Source: Sinorhizobium sp. BG8
GTDB taxonomy: Bacteria > Pseudomonadota > Alphaproteobacteria > Rhizobiales > Rhizobiaceae
DNA: 64,000 nt
Direction: 5' to 3'
Assembly: GCF_016864555.1 (NCBI RefSeq)
Contig: NZ_CP044011.1
Coordinates: 3,181,501-3,245,500 of the forward strand
Numbering within the stretch: the first letter of the stretch is position 1; every line of letters begins with the position of its first letter. Under the pieces are notes generated by a model that made no database searches, was not told the DNA's origin, and was given only the letters and a program-made list of their open reading frames with translations. Both the position numbers and the translations under genes were made by a program. Of the stretch, positions 1 through 9,902 are shown one piece after another.

Positions 1-470
1 GCCATGATCTGCCGTTCCGGATTGGGAATCCGGGACTCCTCGTTGAACTCGATGCCGTTGATGATGTCGCCGCGGTAGGAAGGCAGCGTCACGTCACCCT
101 GCTTCTCCACGTTGGAGGAGCGCGGCTTGGCGAACTGGCCCGCGATGCGGCCGACCTTGACGACCGGCTGCTGGGCGCCGAACGTCAGCACGACCGCCAT
201 CTGCAGGAAGGCACGGAAGAAGTCACGGATCGTATCCGCACCGTGCTCGGCAAAGCTCTCTGCGCAATCACCGCCCTGAAGAAGGAATCCCTTGCCTTCC
301 GACACGCTGGCAAGCGCGCTCTTCAGCCGCCGTGCCTCGCCGGCGAAGACGAGCGGAGGAAATTTCGCAAGACGCTCTTCCGTCTGGGAAAGCGCTTCCT
401 GATCCGGGTAGTCCGGAACCTGCTGGATCGGCTTCTGCCTCCAGCTGCTTGGAGTCCAATTCTGTGCCAT
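1..470 (-). CDS. Class II DAHP synthase, N-terminal part (runs off window)
   Basis: This is 3-deoxy-7-phosphoheptulonate synthase, which condenses phosphoenolpyruvate with erythrose 4-phosphate as the first step of the shikimate pathway in the cytoplasm. About 156 N-terminal residues are in the window; the rest lies to the left. The reading begins [20 protein letters not shown] and contains the class II hallmark GGDCAESF, followed by a conserved stretch around [15 protein letters not shown] and [15 protein letters not shown]. The start ATG (468-470 on the minus strand) matches the usual N-terminus of this plant-like, AroAII-type family. The next gene on the same strand is gor, about 290 bp upstream, so it probably has its own promoter. 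The family is called aroF or aroG in different genomes, so I give no symbol. Confidence 0.95.
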   Translation of the reverse strand, partial: MAQNWTPSSWRQKPIQQVPDYPDQEALSQTEERLAKFPPLVFAGEARRLKSALASVSEGKGFLLQGGDCAESFAEHGADTIRDFFRAFLQMAVVLTFGAQQPVVKVGRIAGQFAKPRSSNVEKQGDVTLPSYRGDIINGIEFNEESRIPNPERQIM

Positions 471-760
471 CGTACTCACCTGTCGTCCTGCACCCGAATG
501 ATGTCGGATGCCCCGTCGTTCTTGTGGTTGCGGGCTTATAAACCGTTAGATGGGTCTTGCATAGCCGCTCTTCCAGCTTCCCGAGAGAACGTTTTTATCG
601 AGCCCCGGGCACTCCCGGCAGGAACGTTCGAACGCGCTGACAAGCACGAACAAGTGATCAGGATAGCAGCCTGGTGTCACAGCTCCCTCAGATCCAACCT
701 GAGGAAACCCTCGCAGCACAATGGAAAACGCTCAAAATCCGCGGACGCGCCGCGCGACTT

Positions 761-2149
761 CTATATGCGCTCGCCGTTTTTGATCCGGTAGCTCGGCTGG
801 TACATGGTCACCAGCTCCTCGGCGGCCGTTGGGTGAACGGCCATCGTGCGGTCGAAATCATCCTTGGTGCTTCCGGCCTTCAGCGAAATGCCGAGAAGCT
901 GCGCCATCTCGCCGGCATCGTGTCCCAGCACGTGGGCACCGACGACCTTTCGGTCCGCGGCGTTGACGACGAGTTTCATGATCATCCTCTCCGCCCGTCC
1001 GGAAAGCGTGGCCTTCATCGGTCGGAACTCGGCGCGGTAGACCTCCAGTTCCTCGAAGCGCTTTGCGGCCGCCTCCTCGGTCATGCCAACAGTGCCGATT
1101 TCGGGCTGCGAGAACACCGCGGTCGCGATGAGGTCGTGATCCGGGGAGACCGTGCGCCCCTTGTATTCGGTTTCGATGAAGCACATCGCTTCATGGATGG
1201 CGACGGGAGTAAGCTGGACGCGATCGGTCACGTCGCCGAGCGCAAAGATGCCAGGCACGTTGGTGCGGGAGTATTCGTCCACGATGATCGCGCCCTTTTC
1301 GTCGATGGCGACGCCCGCGGCCTCCAGTCCCAGTCCGGTCGTGTTCGGGACGCGGCCGAGCGCCAGCATCACCTGATCCACAAGGATTGTGCCATGGCTG
1401 CGCGTGGAGACCTCCCGACGCCCATCCTCGGCTTGTTTCACCGACTGCATCAGGTCTTCGCAAAGAATCCGGATGCCCTTCGCTTCCATCGCTGCGTGAA
1501 GGCCGCGCCTTAGGTCGTTGTCGAAGCGCGACAGGATCTCCTTGCCGCGATAGATCAAGGTGGTCTCGACACCGAGCCCGTGGAAAATGTTGGCGAACTC
1601 GACCGCAATATAGCCGCCGCCGGCGATCAGGATCGACTTCGGAAGCTCGGGAAGGTCGAAGGCTTCGTTCGAGGTGATGCAGAGGTCACGTCCGGGAAGG
1701 TCTGAATGCGGCGTCGGATGCCCGCCGACGGCAATCACGATGCGCTCCGCGGTCACGACCTTGTCCGTTGCCGTCAGGCGGATCGAATTCGGGCCCACCA
1801 GCACGGCGCGGGTCGAAAGCAGTTCGACGCCGGCGTTCTCGAGACCCTTGCGGTAGAGACCTTCCAGCCGGGTGATCTCTTTCTCCTTGGCCTCGACGAG
1901 GCTGCGCCAGTCGAATCGGGTCTCGCCGACATGCCAGCCGAAGCCCGCGGCGTCCTCGAAATGCTCGTGGAACTGCGACGCGTAGACATAGAGCTTCTTC
2001 GGGACGCATCCCCGGATCACGCAGGTACCGCCGTAACGGAACTCCTCCGCGATTGCGACGCGCTTTCCAAGCGAAGATGCAAGCCGTGCGCTTCGCACGC
2101 CTCCTGAACCGCCGCCGATCACGAAGAGATCGTAGTCAAACTGCGGCAT
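761..2149 (-). CDS. gor: Glutathione-disulfide reductase
   Basis: NADPH-dependent flavoenzyme that reduces glutathione disulfide in the cytoplasm. The 462-residue product has the length usual for the family. An FAD-binding GGGSGG motif lies at residues 12-17. The redox-active pair C43 and C48 sits in GGTCVIRGCVPKK. An NADPH-binding GGGYIAVEFA motif follows in the middle, and the dimer-interface HPTAAEE stretch with the catalytic histidine lies near the C-terminus. The open frame extends upstream to 2215, but the ATG at 2147-2149 is preceded by GGAGAT and starts directly at the FAD fold, so I chose it. The gene follows DUF2059 and rpiA on the same strand after a 147-bp gap with a terminator-like hairpin, so it is probably a separate transcript. 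Confidence 0.97.
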   Translation of the reverse strand: MPQFDYDLFVIGGGSGGVRSARLASSLGKRVAIAEEFRYGGTCVIRGCVPKKLYVYASQFHEHFEDAAGFGWHVGETRFDWRSLVEAKEKEITRLEGLYRKGLENAGVELLSTRAVLVGPNSIRLTATDKVVTAERIVIAVGGHPTPHSDLPGRDLCITSNEAFDLPELPKSILIAGGGYIAVEFANIFHGLGVETTLIYRGKEILSRFDNDLRRGLHAAMEAKGIRILCEDLMQSVKQAEDGRREVSTRSHGTILVDQVMLALGRVPNTTGLGLEAAGVAIDEKGAIIVDEYSRTNVPGIFALGDVTDRVQLTPVAIHEAMCFIETEYKGRTVSPDHDLIATAVFSQPEIGTVGMTEEAAAKRFEELEVYRAEFRPMKATLSGRAERMIMKLVVNAADRKVVGAHVLGHDAGEMAQLLGISLKAGSTKDDFDRTMAVHPTAAEELVTMYQPSYRIKNGERI

Positions 2150-2247
2150 GAGAGTATCTCCAGGCTTTGCTGTCATTGCACGGGAATGGTTTTGCGGATT
2201 CCTTACGGGATTCATCCCGATATGGGAACACTATCCCCAAAATTCGA

Positions 2248-2270
2248 GAGCCCGGAACGTGTCCGGGCTC
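2248..2270 (-). terminator. Stem-loop downstream of the rpiA-DUF2059 unit
   Basis: A perfect 9-bp inverted repeat (2248-2256 with 2262-2270, 5-nt loop) lies just after the DUF2059 stop. On the minus strand it is followed by a short AT-rich stretch with four T. The T tract is weak, so this may be an attenuator rather than a strong terminator. Confidence 0.45.
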
Positions 2271-2296
2271 AAGGCATTGCATCGATAAGGAATATC

Positions 2297-2833
2297 TTAC
2301 TGCTGGGTCGCGGCTGGCTGCGCGCCGCCTTCAGCCTTGATCTGTTCCTGGAGCTTCTTGTCGCTCTCGACGGCCAGATCGCGCGAGATCCCGGCGCCCC
2401 AGATATCGGCGGCCTTGATCAGCTCGCGGGCGGCGATCGGGCCGTCCTTCAGGAGCTTCTTGCCGGCCGGCGAATTGTAGAATTCGGCAATCGCCTTCAG
2501 CTCGTCCGTGGTGAACGTCTTGGCATAGATGTTCGCTGCTTCGCGCTCCAGGTCGGCACGGCGCGGGGCCAGAGCCAGCGCCTGGCCGTCGACGATCGAG
2601 GCAATCGCGCTCTCGTAGTTCGGCGACGACTGGATGAGCGTCCCCTTCAGTCGCTCGGCGACCGAGGGCAGGATGTTGTCGAAGTTGGCGGTGACGCCGA
2701 GCGCGTCGATCGTCGCGCGGGCGGCCTTAACCTGTTCCTCGCTGACTTCCTGCGCCTGGGCGGCGCCCAGAAGCGCTGCCGTCACGACGAGGCTCGAAGC
2801 GATGGTCCGGCCGAAACCAGTAAACTTGATCAT
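2297..2833 (-). CDS. DUF2059 domain protein, exported
   Basis: 178-residue protein of the DUF2059 family, whose function is unknown. A signal peptide is clear: [14 protein letters not shown], then a hydrophobic core ending at AAQAQE, so the mature protein should be periplasmic. The mature part is helical and charged. The middle carries the family-typical pattern [20 protein letters not shown], and the Ala/Gln-rich end is unstructured. The ATG overlaps the rpiA stop as ATGA (2830-2833), so the two are translationally coupled. That pairing of a pentose-phosphate enzyme with an exported DUF2059 protein is visible here, but I cannot explain it. Confidence 0.9.
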   Translation of the reverse strand: MIKFTGFGRTIASSLVVTAALLGAAQAQEVSEEQVKAARATIDALGVTANFDNILPSVAERLKGTLIQSSPNYESAIASIVDGQALALAPRRADLEREAANIYAKTFTTDELKAIAEFYNSPAGKKLLKDGPIAARELIKAADIWGAGISRDLAVESDKKLQEQIKAEGGAQPAATQQ

Positions 2834-3549
2834 GAGGTCGATGCTCCTGTCTGTTTTTTCGACTTAAGCGTTCGCGCACCCGCCGGACCGGCAATGATGG
2901 CGAGCGACGCCAGATTGATGAAAAGCCCGTGCTCCACGACTCCGGGTATATAGTTCAAGGCGTTGGCGAGCGCATCTGCATCAGGAATGCGGCCAAAAGA
3001 TGCATCGAGAATGTAATGCCCGCCATCCGTCATGAAGGCGCCGTCGCCCGAATTGCGCACCGCGATTTCGCCGCTGAGACCAAGCCGCGATGCGACCTTT
3101 TCCACGGCGATGCGGGTGGCGACGAGACCGAATGGATTGACCTCGATCGGCAGCTTGAAAGCACCCAGCGTTTCGACGACCTTGGTCTCGTCGGCAATGA
3201 CGATCATCGTCTTCGACGCTGCCGCGACGATCTTTTCGCGAAGCAGCGCGCCGCCGCCGCCCTTGATCAGGCGAAGCTCGCCGTCGACCTCGTCCGCCCC
3301 GTCAATGGTCAGATCCAGCTCCGGCAGCTCGTCCAGCGACTTCAGGGGAACGCCGAGTTCGACGCACAGCCTCGCCGTCCTCTCGGAGGTCGGCACGCCT
3401 TGAACCCTTAGGCCGGCTGCCACTTTCTCCGCCAGGAGCCGAACGAACTCCTCGGCCGTGGAACCGGTCCCGATCCCCAGCCGCATACCGTCATCGACAT
3501 GGGCGAGAGCCGCTTCGGCGGCCTTTATCTTCATTTCGCGGGCGTCCAT
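2830..3549 (-). CDS. rpiA: Ribose-5-phosphate isomerase A
   Basis: Interconverts ribose 5-phosphate and ribulose 5-phosphate in the non-oxidative pentose phosphate pathway (cytoplasm). The 239-residue product shows the RpiA signatures [12 protein letters not shown] (phosphate loop), TIDGADEVD (catalytic Asp region) and [15 protein letters not shown]. The frame is open up to 3684, but [15 protein letters not shown] is the usual rhizobial start and has GGGGAG 10 bp upstream. A second ATG five codons later is possible. It is the first gene of a two-gene unit with the DUF2059 gene, with ATGA overlap at its end. Confidence 0.96.
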   Translation of the reverse strand: MDAREMKIKAAEAALAHVDDGMRLGIGTGSTAEEFVRLLAEKVAAGLRVQGVPTSERTARLCVELGVPLKSLDELPELDLTIDGADEVDGELRLIKGGGGALLREKIVAAASKTMIVIADETKVVETLGAFKLPIEVNPFGLVATRIAVEKVASRLGLSGEIAVRNSGDGAFMTDGGHYILDASFGRIPDADALANALNYIPGVVEHGLFINLASLAIIAGPAGARTLKSKKQTGASTS

Positions 3550-3771
3550 GCGCCACCAGCTCCCCGATATGTCCTCGTCAGCGCATAGCCGCACTTGACG
3601 ATTTTCCTCGAAAATTCCGGTGAGACACTTACACGCCATCCCGCGCAAACGAAAGTCCAAATCGCCGTTCCACGGCTTTTGCACCGGGCCGTTTTCCCGC
3701 CGCGCGATTGCAATTCGGGAGCGCTTCCCTTACGTGGTTAACAAAGCCGTCCCCACTACAAGAGGTTTCGC

Positions 3772-4464
3772 GTGTCAGCTCCACTCGTCGTATTCGATCT
3801 CGATGGTACCCTTGTCGACACCGCACCGGATCTCGTTGCCAGCCTCAACCACACTATCGGCCTCGATGGCCTGGAGCCGGTGGGCTACTCGGATCTGACC
3901 TATCTGGTAGGCCATGGCGGCCAGGTGATGATCGAGCGGGCCTTCCTGCTGCGCGGGCGCAAACTCTCTCCCGAGGACCTGAAGCGGATGCTCGCGACCT
4001 TTGTCGAGCACTACGCAGCCGGAATGCCGGGCGCATCCGTCCCCTACCCGGGCCTGACAGCAGCCATGGACCGGCTCGCCTCGGCGGGCTACGCGCTCGC
4101 CGTCTGCACCAACAAGATGGAAATGCTCGCCAAGCGCCTGATCGATGGCCTTGGCCTGAGGGACCGCTTCGCGGCGATCACCGGCGGCGACACATTTACT
4201 GTCAGAAAGCCTGACGCCGCCCACCTTCTCGAGACAGTCCGGCTGGCAGGCGGCAATCCCGAGCGCACCGTCATGGTCGGCGACAGCCTCAACGATGTTC
4301 TGGTAGCGCGCAATGCCGGTGTCCCGTCGATCGGGGTTCCCTTCGGCTACTCGGATGTCGCGATCGAGACCCTGGGCCCGACCCAGGTGATCACGCATTT
4401 CGACCAGCTGACCCCCGCTCTCGTCGAGCAACTGCTTGCGAAGACGCCGGCTGCGGTAAAATGA
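3772..4464 (+). CDS. gph: Phosphoglycolate phosphatase (HAD family)
   Basis: Dephosphorylates 2-phosphoglycolate in the cytoplasm. The 230-residue HAD-superfamily protein has motif I DLDGTLVDT (catalytic D9 and D11), motif II VCTNK near residue 107 and motif III/IV MVGDSLNDV near residue 170. The start is GTG at 3772, with AGAGG upstream; no in-frame ATG gives the full motif I. It is divergent from rpiA (222 bp between starts) and ends at a strong bidirectional hairpin facing the L,D-transpeptidase gene. Other HAD phosphatases have the same motifs, but the length and the TAPDLVASLN cap start fit Gph. Confidence 0.93.
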   Translation: MSAPLVVFDLDGTLVDTAPDLVASLNHTIGLDGLEPVGYSDLTYLVGHGGQVMIERAFLLRGRKLSPEDLKRMLATFVEHYAAGMPGASVPYPGLTAAMDRLASAGYALAVCTNKMEMLAKRLIDGLGLRDRFAAITGGDTFTVRKPDAAHLLETVRLAGGNPERTVMVGDSLNDVLVARNAGVPSIGVPFGYSDVAIETLGPTQVITHFDQLTPALVEQLLAKTPAAVK

Positions 4465-4465
4465 A

Positions 4466-4486
4466 AAGGCGGCTTGCGCCGCCTTC
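4466..4486. terminator. Bidirectional intrinsic terminator between gph and the L,D-transpeptidase gene
   Basis: Perfect 8-bp stem (4466-4473 with 4478-4485) closed by a TTGC loop. It begins two bases after the gph stop, with a TTCTT run on the plus strand and TTTTCAT on the minus strand. It serves both convergent genes. Confidence 0.75.
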
Positions 4487-4507
4487 TTCGTTCTCTGAGC
4501 CTTCAGG

Positions 4508-6400
4508 TCAACCCTGCGCGTGCCGCGCCGAGCGCGTGGCGTCGAATGCCTTGCGCATGTAGTCGTCGCGTCCGTAGACGTCGTCGAAGTACTCCACCAC
4601 TCCGTCCTTGTTCGGCCAGGCCGTGAAGTAGGAGATGTAGATCGGGATCCGCTGCGGCACGGAAACGCCCTTGTTGCGGCCCTGCGCAATCTCTGCGTTC
4701 ACCTTGTCGATGCTCGTTCCGAGCACGGCGGCCGCCATGCGCTTGGGATCGCTGAGCCGCACGCAACCGTGGCTGAGCGCCCGCATGTCGCGCTTGAAGA
4801 AGCTCTTGGACGGCGTGTCGTGCATGTAGATCGCGTGGCTGTTCGGGAACAGGATCTTCAGTTCGCCCAGCGCATTATCGTCGCTTGGCGGCTGGCGCAC
4901 GACGACCGATTTCGTCGAGCCGTACCAGTTGACCGCGGACGAGGAGACCGTTCTTCCGCCGATTTCGACCTCATAGCCCATCCGGTCGAGATAGGACGGA
5001 TCGGACCTGAGCTTCGGCAGCATCTCGTTGATGATGATCGACTGCGGCACGCCCCAGTAGGGATTGAACTCGACGGTCTGGATCTCGTCCTGGAAGAAGT
5101 AGGTCTGGTTCGACTTCGAGCCGACCACGACCGGCATCGAGAACTTCTCCTCGCCGTTGTCGTGGTAGTAGACCGTGTAGGCAGGCTGGTTGATGAACAC
5201 ATGGCGGCTGCCGAGATCAGCAGGCAGCCAGCGCGCCTGTTCCATCGCGATCTCGACCTTCGCGATCTTCGCCTCGGTGCTGTCGCCCCCGGTCAGGAGA
5301 CGGATGGAGGCCTTGCCGACGATACCGTCAGGCTTCAGCCCGTGCTCCTTTTGGAACGCCTCCACCAGCGAGACCAGCTCCGGCGTGTAGTCCGGCGTCC
5401 CCTGGTAGGCGGCGATCGTTGCCGAATGCTCTGCCTTCAACGTTTCGGAGCCATGCTTGAGGATGCCCTTGACGACATTGGCAAGCTCTGGATTGCTCTG
5501 GCCGGGCTTCAGCAGCGTGCCTTCGGGTATCACGATCCTTTCGGACTCTCCGGCCTCGGCCCGCAACTTCTGCAACTCGGCCTGCAGCGCCTGGAACTGG
5601 CTGCTCGATGGCGAGCGGCTCTTCAGATAGGCCGCGACATCATTGCTCCTCGACGAATTGTCGAGCACTGCACCCAGGTTGACTTTCTTGCGCGCGAAAT
5701 CGTGGTAGCCCGAGATCCGGTTCGGATCGATCCGGCCGCGCACGGCGTCCTGCACATAGGTGGCAACGGCTGCCGAGAGACGGATTTCGAAGGTCGCGAG
5801 CGCCTTGTAGCGCGAAGCCATGTCCGCGGGGTCATAACTGTCAGATGGCAGTTCGACCGCATAGTCCGCCGGATCCAGTCCGACCGAAGCGGCATCCGCC
5901 AGCACGCCGATCGCTGCGCGCGCGCGTTCCGTCAGGCCGCTTTCAGTGACCCAGATCAGCCGTGGATTGCGCCCGTAGTAGTCCTGTACGGCCTTTGCCG
6001 CGTCGGTTGGCGCGCTCACGTTCGCCTCGACGAAGTGGGTGCGTATTTCCGTCTCCGGGCTTTCGGCGATCGAAGTCTGCCCAACGCTGGCGATGGCTCC
6101 CGTCACGACCGGATCGGCCAGGCCGCCCAGTGCGATGAGCTTCAGCGCGTCCGCCTTGTACGTGTAGTAGCGAGGGCCCGTCACCTTCGGCAACGGCTTC
6201 GATTCCGCCTGTTCGGAGGGGAACATTGCACCACCCCTGACACCCGGCATCGTTTCTGCCGGCGGCAGCTGCTTCTTCTTGCCGCCGCGCAAGAGGTCCA
6301 TCAGGGTGAAACCGGCCGCCTCGGCCGGCTTGGCGTTCAGGGTGGCCATGGCGCAAGAGACCACCAGTGCGGTCATCGCCGCAGTTCTAATAAATTTCAT
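4508..6400 (-). CDS. Murein L,D-transpeptidase (YcbB/LdtD-like)
   Basis: Large periplasmic L,D-transpeptidase that forms 3-3 crosslinks in peptidoglycan, an activity important in polar-growing Rhizobiales. The 630-residue product has a signal peptide (MKFIRTAAMTALVVSC, then AKPAEA). A linker and a scaffold domain follow (YGRNPRLIWVTESG). Then comes a peptidoglycan-binding repeat (LVEAFQKEHGLKPDGIVGKA, about residues 345-375) and a YkuD catalytic domain with the SHGCVRLSDP motif near residue 544, which carries the catalytic Cys. The frame extends 20 codons further, but the chosen ATG (6398-6400) starts exactly at the signal peptide. Family length and order fit the YcbB type rather than the small ErfK type seen again at 9903. 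Confidence 0.93.
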   Translation of the reverse strand: MKFIRTAAMTALVVSCAMATLNAKPAEAAGFTLMDLLRGGKKKQLPPAETMPGVRGGAMFPSEQAESKPLPKVTGPRYYTYKADALKLIALGGLADPVVTGAIASVGQTSIAESPETEIRTHFVEANVSAPTDAAKAVQDYYGRNPRLIWVTESGLTERARAAIGVLADAASVGLDPADYAVELPSDSYDPADMASRYKALATFEIRLSAAVATYVQDAVRGRIDPNRISGYHDFARKKVNLGAVLDNSSRSNDVAAYLKSRSPSSSQFQALQAELQKLRAEAGESERIVIPEGTLLKPGQSNPELANVVKGILKHGSETLKAEHSATIAAYQGTPDYTPELVSLVEAFQKEHGLKPDGIVGKASIRLLTGGDSTEAKIAKVEIAMEQARWLPADLGSRHVFINQPAYTVYYHDNGEEKFSMPVVVGSKSNQTYFFQDEIQTVEFNPYWGVPQSIIINEMLPKLRSDPSYLDRMGYEVEIGGRTVSSSAVNWYGSTKSVVVRQPPSDDNALGELKILFPNSHAIYMHDTPSKSFFKRDMRALSHGCVRLSDPKRMAAAVLGTSIDKVNAEIAQGRNKGVSVPQRIPIYISYFTAWPNKDGVVEYFDDVYGRDDYMRKAFDATRSARHAQG

Positions 6401-7000
6401 AATGCAATCCCATTCCGCCGCACAGCCGCAGGGCTTGCGGCTCTCTGGTCGCGCCTGCACCAGCAGGCCGGTAAGTTATAAGAAAGGATGGTGAATGAAA
6501 AGGAAACGCCATGCCCCCGACCTCACCGACCCGCGTCAAAATTGCGTGAACCGCACCCTACTCACTGATACGGTTGGGAGGCGCTAAAAATTTGAAATTG
6601 CGCGGTGAATTTCGCGCGGCGCGGTTGCAGCCCAGGCTGAGGCCGCGGTAGCCCAGCAAAATTTGCCACCTGGTGTGTTGTAAAAACGACAGCCCAGGCG
6701 CGTGCCGACGGTCTGGATTTGAGGCACGCGCCGGAGGGATTCGCACGGCCGGCGAAGGTGCGGGAACGGGCGCGCGATACCGCCCGGCGTGATACGTCCG
6801 CCATGGCGGGCTAATCGATTTTAGGCGGAAGTCTATAGCCTCCCGCCACTTCCGCACTTTACAAGCGGGCGCCAGTTGGGCCACAGAAAGGCCCGGTTTC
6901 AGGCGCGCGGCGCATTCTCATTGTGCACCGGACGCCGGCCGCTCCGTCTCCATGCGACCGGTGCGGCACAAGCTATCGCATGGGCAAAGCGGGAAAGCAC
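6401..7000. other. 600-bp intergenic region between the L,D-transpeptidase gene and fumC
   Basis: No convincing gene on either strand. The open frames here (such as 6558-6884 minus) lack a ribosome site and protein-like composition. It should hold the divergent promoters of the transpeptidase gene and fumC. One perfect 10-bp inverted repeat (6697-6706 with 6723-6732, 16-nt spacer) is visible, without a T tract. The left part is AT-richer than the flanking genes. Confidence 0.5.
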
Positions 7001-8392
7001 ATGACATCTACGCGCACGGAAACAGATACCTTCGGCCCCATCGAGGTGGATAACAGCCGCTACTGGGGCGCCCAGGCACAGCGTTCTCTCGGCAATTTCA
7101 AGATCGGTTGGGAAAAGCAGCCGCTGTCGGTCGTCCGCGCACTCGGCATCGTCAAGCAGGCCGCCGCCCGTGCCAATATGGCACTCGGCCGCCTCGATCC
7201 GAAAGTCGGCGAGACGATCGTCGCAGCCGCCCAGGAAGTGATCGACGGCAAGCTCGACGAACACTTTCCGCTCGTCGTCTGGCAGACGGGCTCCGGCACC
7301 CAGTCCAACATGAACGCCAACGAGGTCATCTCCAACCGGGCGATTGAAATGCTCGGCGGCGTGATGGGCTCCAAGAAGCCCGTGCATCCGAACGATCACG
7401 TCAACATGAGCCAGTCGTCGAACGACACCTATCCGACGGCCATGCATATCGCCTGCGCCGAGCGGATCGTCCATCACCTGCTGCCCTCGCTGAAGCACCT
7501 GCATGCAGCCCTCGAGGTGAAGGTCAAGGAGTTCGACCACATCATCAAGATCGGCCGCACGCACACCCAGGATGCGACCCCGCTGACGCTCGGACAGGAG
7601 TTCTCGGGCTATTCCGCGCAGCTCGCCTCGTCCATCAAGCGCATCGAGATGACGCTGCCCGGCCTCTGCGAACTCGCCCAGGGCGGCACCGCCGTCGGTA
7701 CCGGCCTCAATGCGCCGGTCGGCTTTGCCGAGAAGGTAGCCGAGGAAATCTCGAACATCACCGGCATGGAATTCAAGACCGCGCCGAACAAGTTCGAGGC
7801 ACTCGCAGCCCACGATTCCATGGTCTTCGCGCACGGCGCGATCAACTCGGCGGCAGCAGCCCTCTTCAAGATCGCAAACGACATACGCCTCCTCGGCTCG
7901 GGCCCCCGCTCCGGCCTCGGCGAGCTGTCGCTCCCCGAGAACGAGCCCGGCTCGTCGATCATGCCCGGCAAGGTCAATCCGACCCAGTGCGAGGCGCTGA
8001 CGCAGGTCTGCATCCAGGTGTTCGGCAACAACACCTCCCTCACCTTCGCCGGCAGCCAGGGTCATTTCGAGCTCAACGTCTACAATCCGCTGATGGCCTA
8101 CAACTTCCTTCAGTCGGTCCAGCTGCTTGCCGACGCTAGCGTCTCGTTCACGGACAATTGCGTGGTTGGCATCGAAGCCCGCGAGGACAACATCAAGGCC
8201 GCTCTCGAGCGCTCGCTGATGCTCGTCACCGCTTTGGCTCCGAAGATCGGCTACGACAACGCTGCCAAGATCGCCAAGACCGCGCACAAGAACGGCACCA
8301 CGTTGCGCGAGGAGGCAGTGGGTGGCGGCTACGTGACGAACGAGGAGTTCGACGAAGTGGTCCGCCCCGAGAAGATGATCATGCCCGGCTGA
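7001..8392 (+). CDS. fumC: Class II fumarate hydratase
   Basis: Reversible hydration of fumarate to malate in the TCA cycle (cytoplasm, homotetramer, no iron-sulfur cluster). 463 residues, the normal FumC length. It has the fumarase/aspartase signature [16 protein letters not shown] near residue 318, the substrate site [11 protein letters not shown] near residue 138 and [14 protein letters not shown] near residue 98. The open frame extends 26 codons upstream, but [16 protein letters not shown] is the typical N-terminus and has GGGAAAG before it. It is a single-gene transcript ending at a strong terminator. Confidence 0.97.
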   Translation: MTSTRTETDTFGPIEVDNSRYWGAQAQRSLGNFKIGWEKQPLSVVRALGIVKQAAARANMALGRLDPKVGETIVAAAQEVIDGKLDEHFPLVVWQTGSGTQSNMNANEVISNRAIEMLGGVMGSKKPVHPNDHVNMSQSSNDTYPTAMHIACAERIVHHLLPSLKHLHAALEVKVKEFDHIIKIGRTHTQDATPLTLGQEFSGYSAQLASSIKRIEMTLPGLCELAQGGTAVGTGLNAPVGFAEKVAEEISNITGMEFKTAPNKFEALAAHDSMVFAHGAINSAAAALFKIANDIRLLGSGPRSGLGELSLPENEPGSSIMPGKVNPTQCEALTQVCIQVFGNNTSLTFAGSQGHFELNVYNPLMAYNFLQSVQLLADASVSFTDNCVVGIEAREDNIKAALERSLMLVTALAPKIGYDNAAKIAKTAHKNGTTLREEAVGGGYVTNEEFDEVVRPEKMIMPG

Positions 8393-8421
8393 CGCGGCAC
8401 TCATACTCTCCTTTTGAAAAG

Positions 8422-8455
8422 ATGCCGCAAAACGTCTGTTTTTGCGGCATTTTTA
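8422..8455 (+). terminator. Intrinsic terminator of fumC
   Basis: Perfect 11-bp stem (8422-8432 with 8440-8450) followed by TTTTTAATTT, 30 bp after the fumC stop. The A/T-rich lower stem also gives a T run on the other strand. Confidence 0.85.
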
Positions 8456-8554
8456 ATTTCCGGAGGACGTTTTCCGACGATGTGTTAATTCTTCCCAAAT
8501 CTTTTGCCGATAATTTTAGCCAAGGGGAACAAGCGTTCGGATCAGGAGCGACGG

Positions 8555-9625
8555 ATGAACACGGCTGGTGCGCAGAGGGTGCAGGTACCCGATATCGCGG
8601 CACAGGTGAGCTACGCGATGCGCATTATGGGTGTCTCCCCCATCCCGCGGAACTACGAGCTCTTCTACGAAGCCTATATCGGCTCCAACCCCAAACTTAC
8701 CCGTGAACTCGCCGCGCTCGGCAGCAAGGCCTCCCAGGAGGAGCTCGACGCGATCGGCAGCCAGTATTTCGGCCACCACCACCGCACCCAGGCCATCGAT
8801 GGCGCGCATTCGAAACTTGTGACGCAGCTGGATGGCCTGCTTCGCATCCTGCGACAGGAGCAGACCTCGCTCGAGAGCTACAACAGGCTGCTCGGAGAGA
8901 CTTTCGCCCGGATCAGCAACAAGCACGCATCGAGCTCGGAGATCATCCAGAGTGCAATCGGCATCCTGACCGAAGCCACCGGCGACACCATCAGCCAGGG
9001 CAAGGAGATGGTCGAGAACGTCGTCCAGAAATCGATCGAGATGGACGTGGTCCGGCGTGAGCTGGACGAATACAAACGCATCGCCAACACGGACTCGCTC
9101 ACCCAGCTGTCCAACCGTCGCGCCTTCGACGACAAGCTCTCCACCGTCTACAGCGACACGATGGGGCGGAACCTCACGGCGCTCGTGCTGGCCGATATCG
9201 ACCATTTCAAGAAGATCAACGACACCTACGGCCATCCGGTCGGCGACAAGATCCTCGCCTCCGTCGGCAGCGTCATCCGCTCGAACGTGCGCAAGGACAT
9301 TTTCCTCGCCCGCACGGGTGGCGAGGAGTTCGCGCTCCTCATCGAGGGCAACACGGTCGAAGAGGCCATCATGATCTGCGAGAGGGTCCGGGTCGCCCTC
9401 GAGCACACGCCGTTCAAGAACTCCAAGACCGGCGTCAACTATGGCCCGGTCACGATTTCACTTGGCCTGTGCATGGCTTCCGAAGCCGATGGCCCCGGCG
9501 AGCTCTACAGCAAGGCGGATATTGCGCTGTACTGCGCGAAGAATGGAGGGCGCAACCGCACGGTGCCCTTCGAGGAAGGCATGAAGAAGGATATCAGCAA
9601 GAACTGGCTGATCTATCGCAGATAG
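8555..9625 (+). CDS. GGDEF diguanylate cyclase
   Basis: Predicted to make cyclic di-GMP from two GTP. The 356-residue protein has no membrane segment. Residues 1-170 are a helical, mostly polar region (EIASNISYAM-like start PDIAAQVSYAMRIMG), and a coiled stretch follows. The GGDEF domain spans about 180-350: DSLTQLSNRRAFDD, DIDHFKKINDTYGHPVGD and the active-site RTGGEEFALL (GGEEF variant, near residue 255), so it should be active. No RxxD inhibitory site is obvious five residues before GGEEF. The ATG at 8555 follows CAGGAG. The N-terminal region resembles cytosolic sensor segments of other rhizobial GGDEF proteins, but I cannot name a ligand. Confidence 0.92.
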   Translation: MNTAGAQRVQVPDIAAQVSYAMRIMGVSPIPRNYELFYEAYIGSNPKLTRELAALGSKASQEELDAIGSQYFGHHHRTQAIDGAHSKLVTQLDGLLRILRQEQTSLESYNRLLGETFARISNKHASSSEIIQSAIGILTEATGDTISQGKEMVENVVQKSIEMDVVRRELDEYKRIANTDSLTQLSNRRAFDDKLSTVYSDTMGRNLTALVLADIDHFKKINDTYGHPVGDKILASVGSVIRSNVRKDIFLARTGGEEFALLIEGNTVEEAIMICERVRVALEHTPFKNSKTGVNYGPVTISLGLCMASEADGPGELYSKADIALYCAKNGGRNRTVPFEEGMKKDISKNWLIYRR

Positions 9626-9902
9626 CCTCTCCACAACTTAACTCTCTCCCCACCCCCACCACAGCATGAACATGGACGTCGCTTCGCGGCGCCGTCCTTC
9701 CGGCACCGCAGGCTTGTTCCCGACGGAACAGCGTTGCGGTTCGCCGTCTTCTACAACCCTTCCATGCAGACGGACACAGCGCCGCAGAACTCAGCCCGGC
9801 CCAGAACATCCGGGACGTCCGCGTGAACGCGCCTCGTCCGAAGAAAATCAAACGAACCGGGCCCCGCCACAAGCCGGCGCCCGACAAACGGGGAGACCGA
9901 AA

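Noticed and set aside
674-1513. 279-codon plus-strand open frame
   Set aside because: Antisense of gor, which carries all glutathione reductase motifs.
6697-6732. 10-bp inverted repeat in the transpeptidase-fumC gap as a terminator or sRNA
   Set aside because: No T tract on either strand, a 16-nt spacer and no further structure; kept only as a note in the gap entry.
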